Positions 39,761 to 39,837 of a stretch of DNA of 39,837 bases are shown here, piece by piece. A program made the position numbers and the translations under genes. This DNA comes from an uncultured Treponema sp. (GTDB taxonomy: Bacteria; Spirochaetota; Spirochaetia; Treponematales; Treponemataceae), in the NCBI GenBank assembly GCA_905233535.1, contig CAJOEO010000016.1:1-39837 (forward strand), in the 5' to 3' direction. The notes under the pieces were generated by a model. It did no database searches and had not been told where the DNA came from. It saw only the letters and a list, made by a program, of their open reading frames with translations. Within the stretch, counting starts at the first letter, position 1. Every line of letters begins with the position of its first letter.

Positions 39761-39837
39761 ATGAGTGTTTCTAATCTTCCAAAAAATCATTATCTTTTTA
39801 CATCTGAATCAGTTGGCGAGGGACACCCCGACAAACT
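39761..39837 (+). CDS. metK: S-adenosylmethionine synthetase MetK, N-terminal part
   Basis: MetK makes SAM from methionine and ATP. Only 25 codons are in the window. HYLFTSESVGEGHPDKL is the conserved N-terminus with the ATP-binding SEGHPDK-type motif (Gly in place of the usual Ser). The start follows AGAGGGAG inside the riboswitch. The gene is cut by the right window edge. Confidence 0.93.
   Translation, partial: MSVSNLPKNHYLFTSESVGEGHPDK

Noticed and set aside
39511-39774. 87-residue plus-strand ORF across the metK leader
   Set aside because: It runs through the small RNA promoter, the metK promoter and the riboswitch, and is out of frame with metK.

Overview
The window looks like chromosome from a host-associated spirochaete of the Treponema type. 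This is inferred from gene content and style, not from a search: a DUF285 (BspA-like) repeat lipoprotein, many small lipoproteins with F/L-x-x-C lipoboxes, a fused AroD-AroE, a TPR protein with an N-terminal membrane anchor, a chemoreceptor, a TRAP-type binding protein, and A/T-rich codon use. No rRNA, tRNA, CRISPR array or complete IS element was seen.

Layout. 1-3 kb: 3' end of mnmG, then a 670-base gap with a candidate small-RNA/small-peptide locus and several perfect hairpins, then the DUF285 lipoprotein. 3-12.9 kb: uppP, a divergent pair (secreted protein and recG), an orphan DUF104 antitoxin beside a PIN-toxin stub, an M30-like metalloprotease lipoprotein, and a run rsmE - zincin - secreted coiled-coil protein - rsmG. 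13-17.6 kb: TPR protein, a broken arginase, a frameshifted Mbeg1/DUF2974 hydrolase, an unknown small gene and a GNAT acetyltransferase. 17.7-19.8 kb: a toxin-antitoxin island with two intact pairs and remnants of at least two more TA genes. 19.9-25 kb: gdhA with a hairpin leader, a KdgK-like kinase, aroDE and a broken rpiA. 25-32.5 kb: signalling genes (a propeller/HD-GYP membrane receptor, and a TRAP binding protein next to a frameshifted chemoreceptor) plus a lysophospholipid acyltransferase. 32.5-37.2 kb: SanA-like and transglutaminase-like genes, lipoproteins, a Nim/PNPOx-like flavoprotein and a VanZ-like membrane protein. 37.2-39.8 kb: a fused GmrSD-type DUF262/DUF1524 restriction protein, a divergent small RNA gene, and metK behind a riboswitch.

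Most interesting points. (1) The metK leader carries the SAM-II-type core (a P1 helix, the loop GAUUUAUCCGAAUUGCG and the 3' GCUAAAGAGGG that includes the Shine-Dalgarno), which I would not have expected in a spirochaete. (2) Immediately divergent from it is a well-formed small transcription unit (consensus promoter, AGGAGG plus a 15-codon ORF, intrinsic terminator) of unknown function. (3) At 0.8-1.1 kb a structured RNA converges on a 22-residue hydrophobic peptide ORF, the layout of a type I toxin-antitoxin system. (4) At least seven genes have a TATAAT-like -10 box only 6-9 bases before ATG and no Shine-Dalgarno, so leaderless transcription looks common. (5) gdhA has a terminator-like hairpin at the 5' end of its mRNA. 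(6) Four genes are frameshifted, two of them (arginase, rpiA) by similar internal deletions of about 50-60 bases. This is either real decay or an assembly problem and should be checked first. (7) A REP/MITE-like palindrome family (core TTTCGAC-n-GCTCAAC) recurs after many stop codons and often serves as a terminator.
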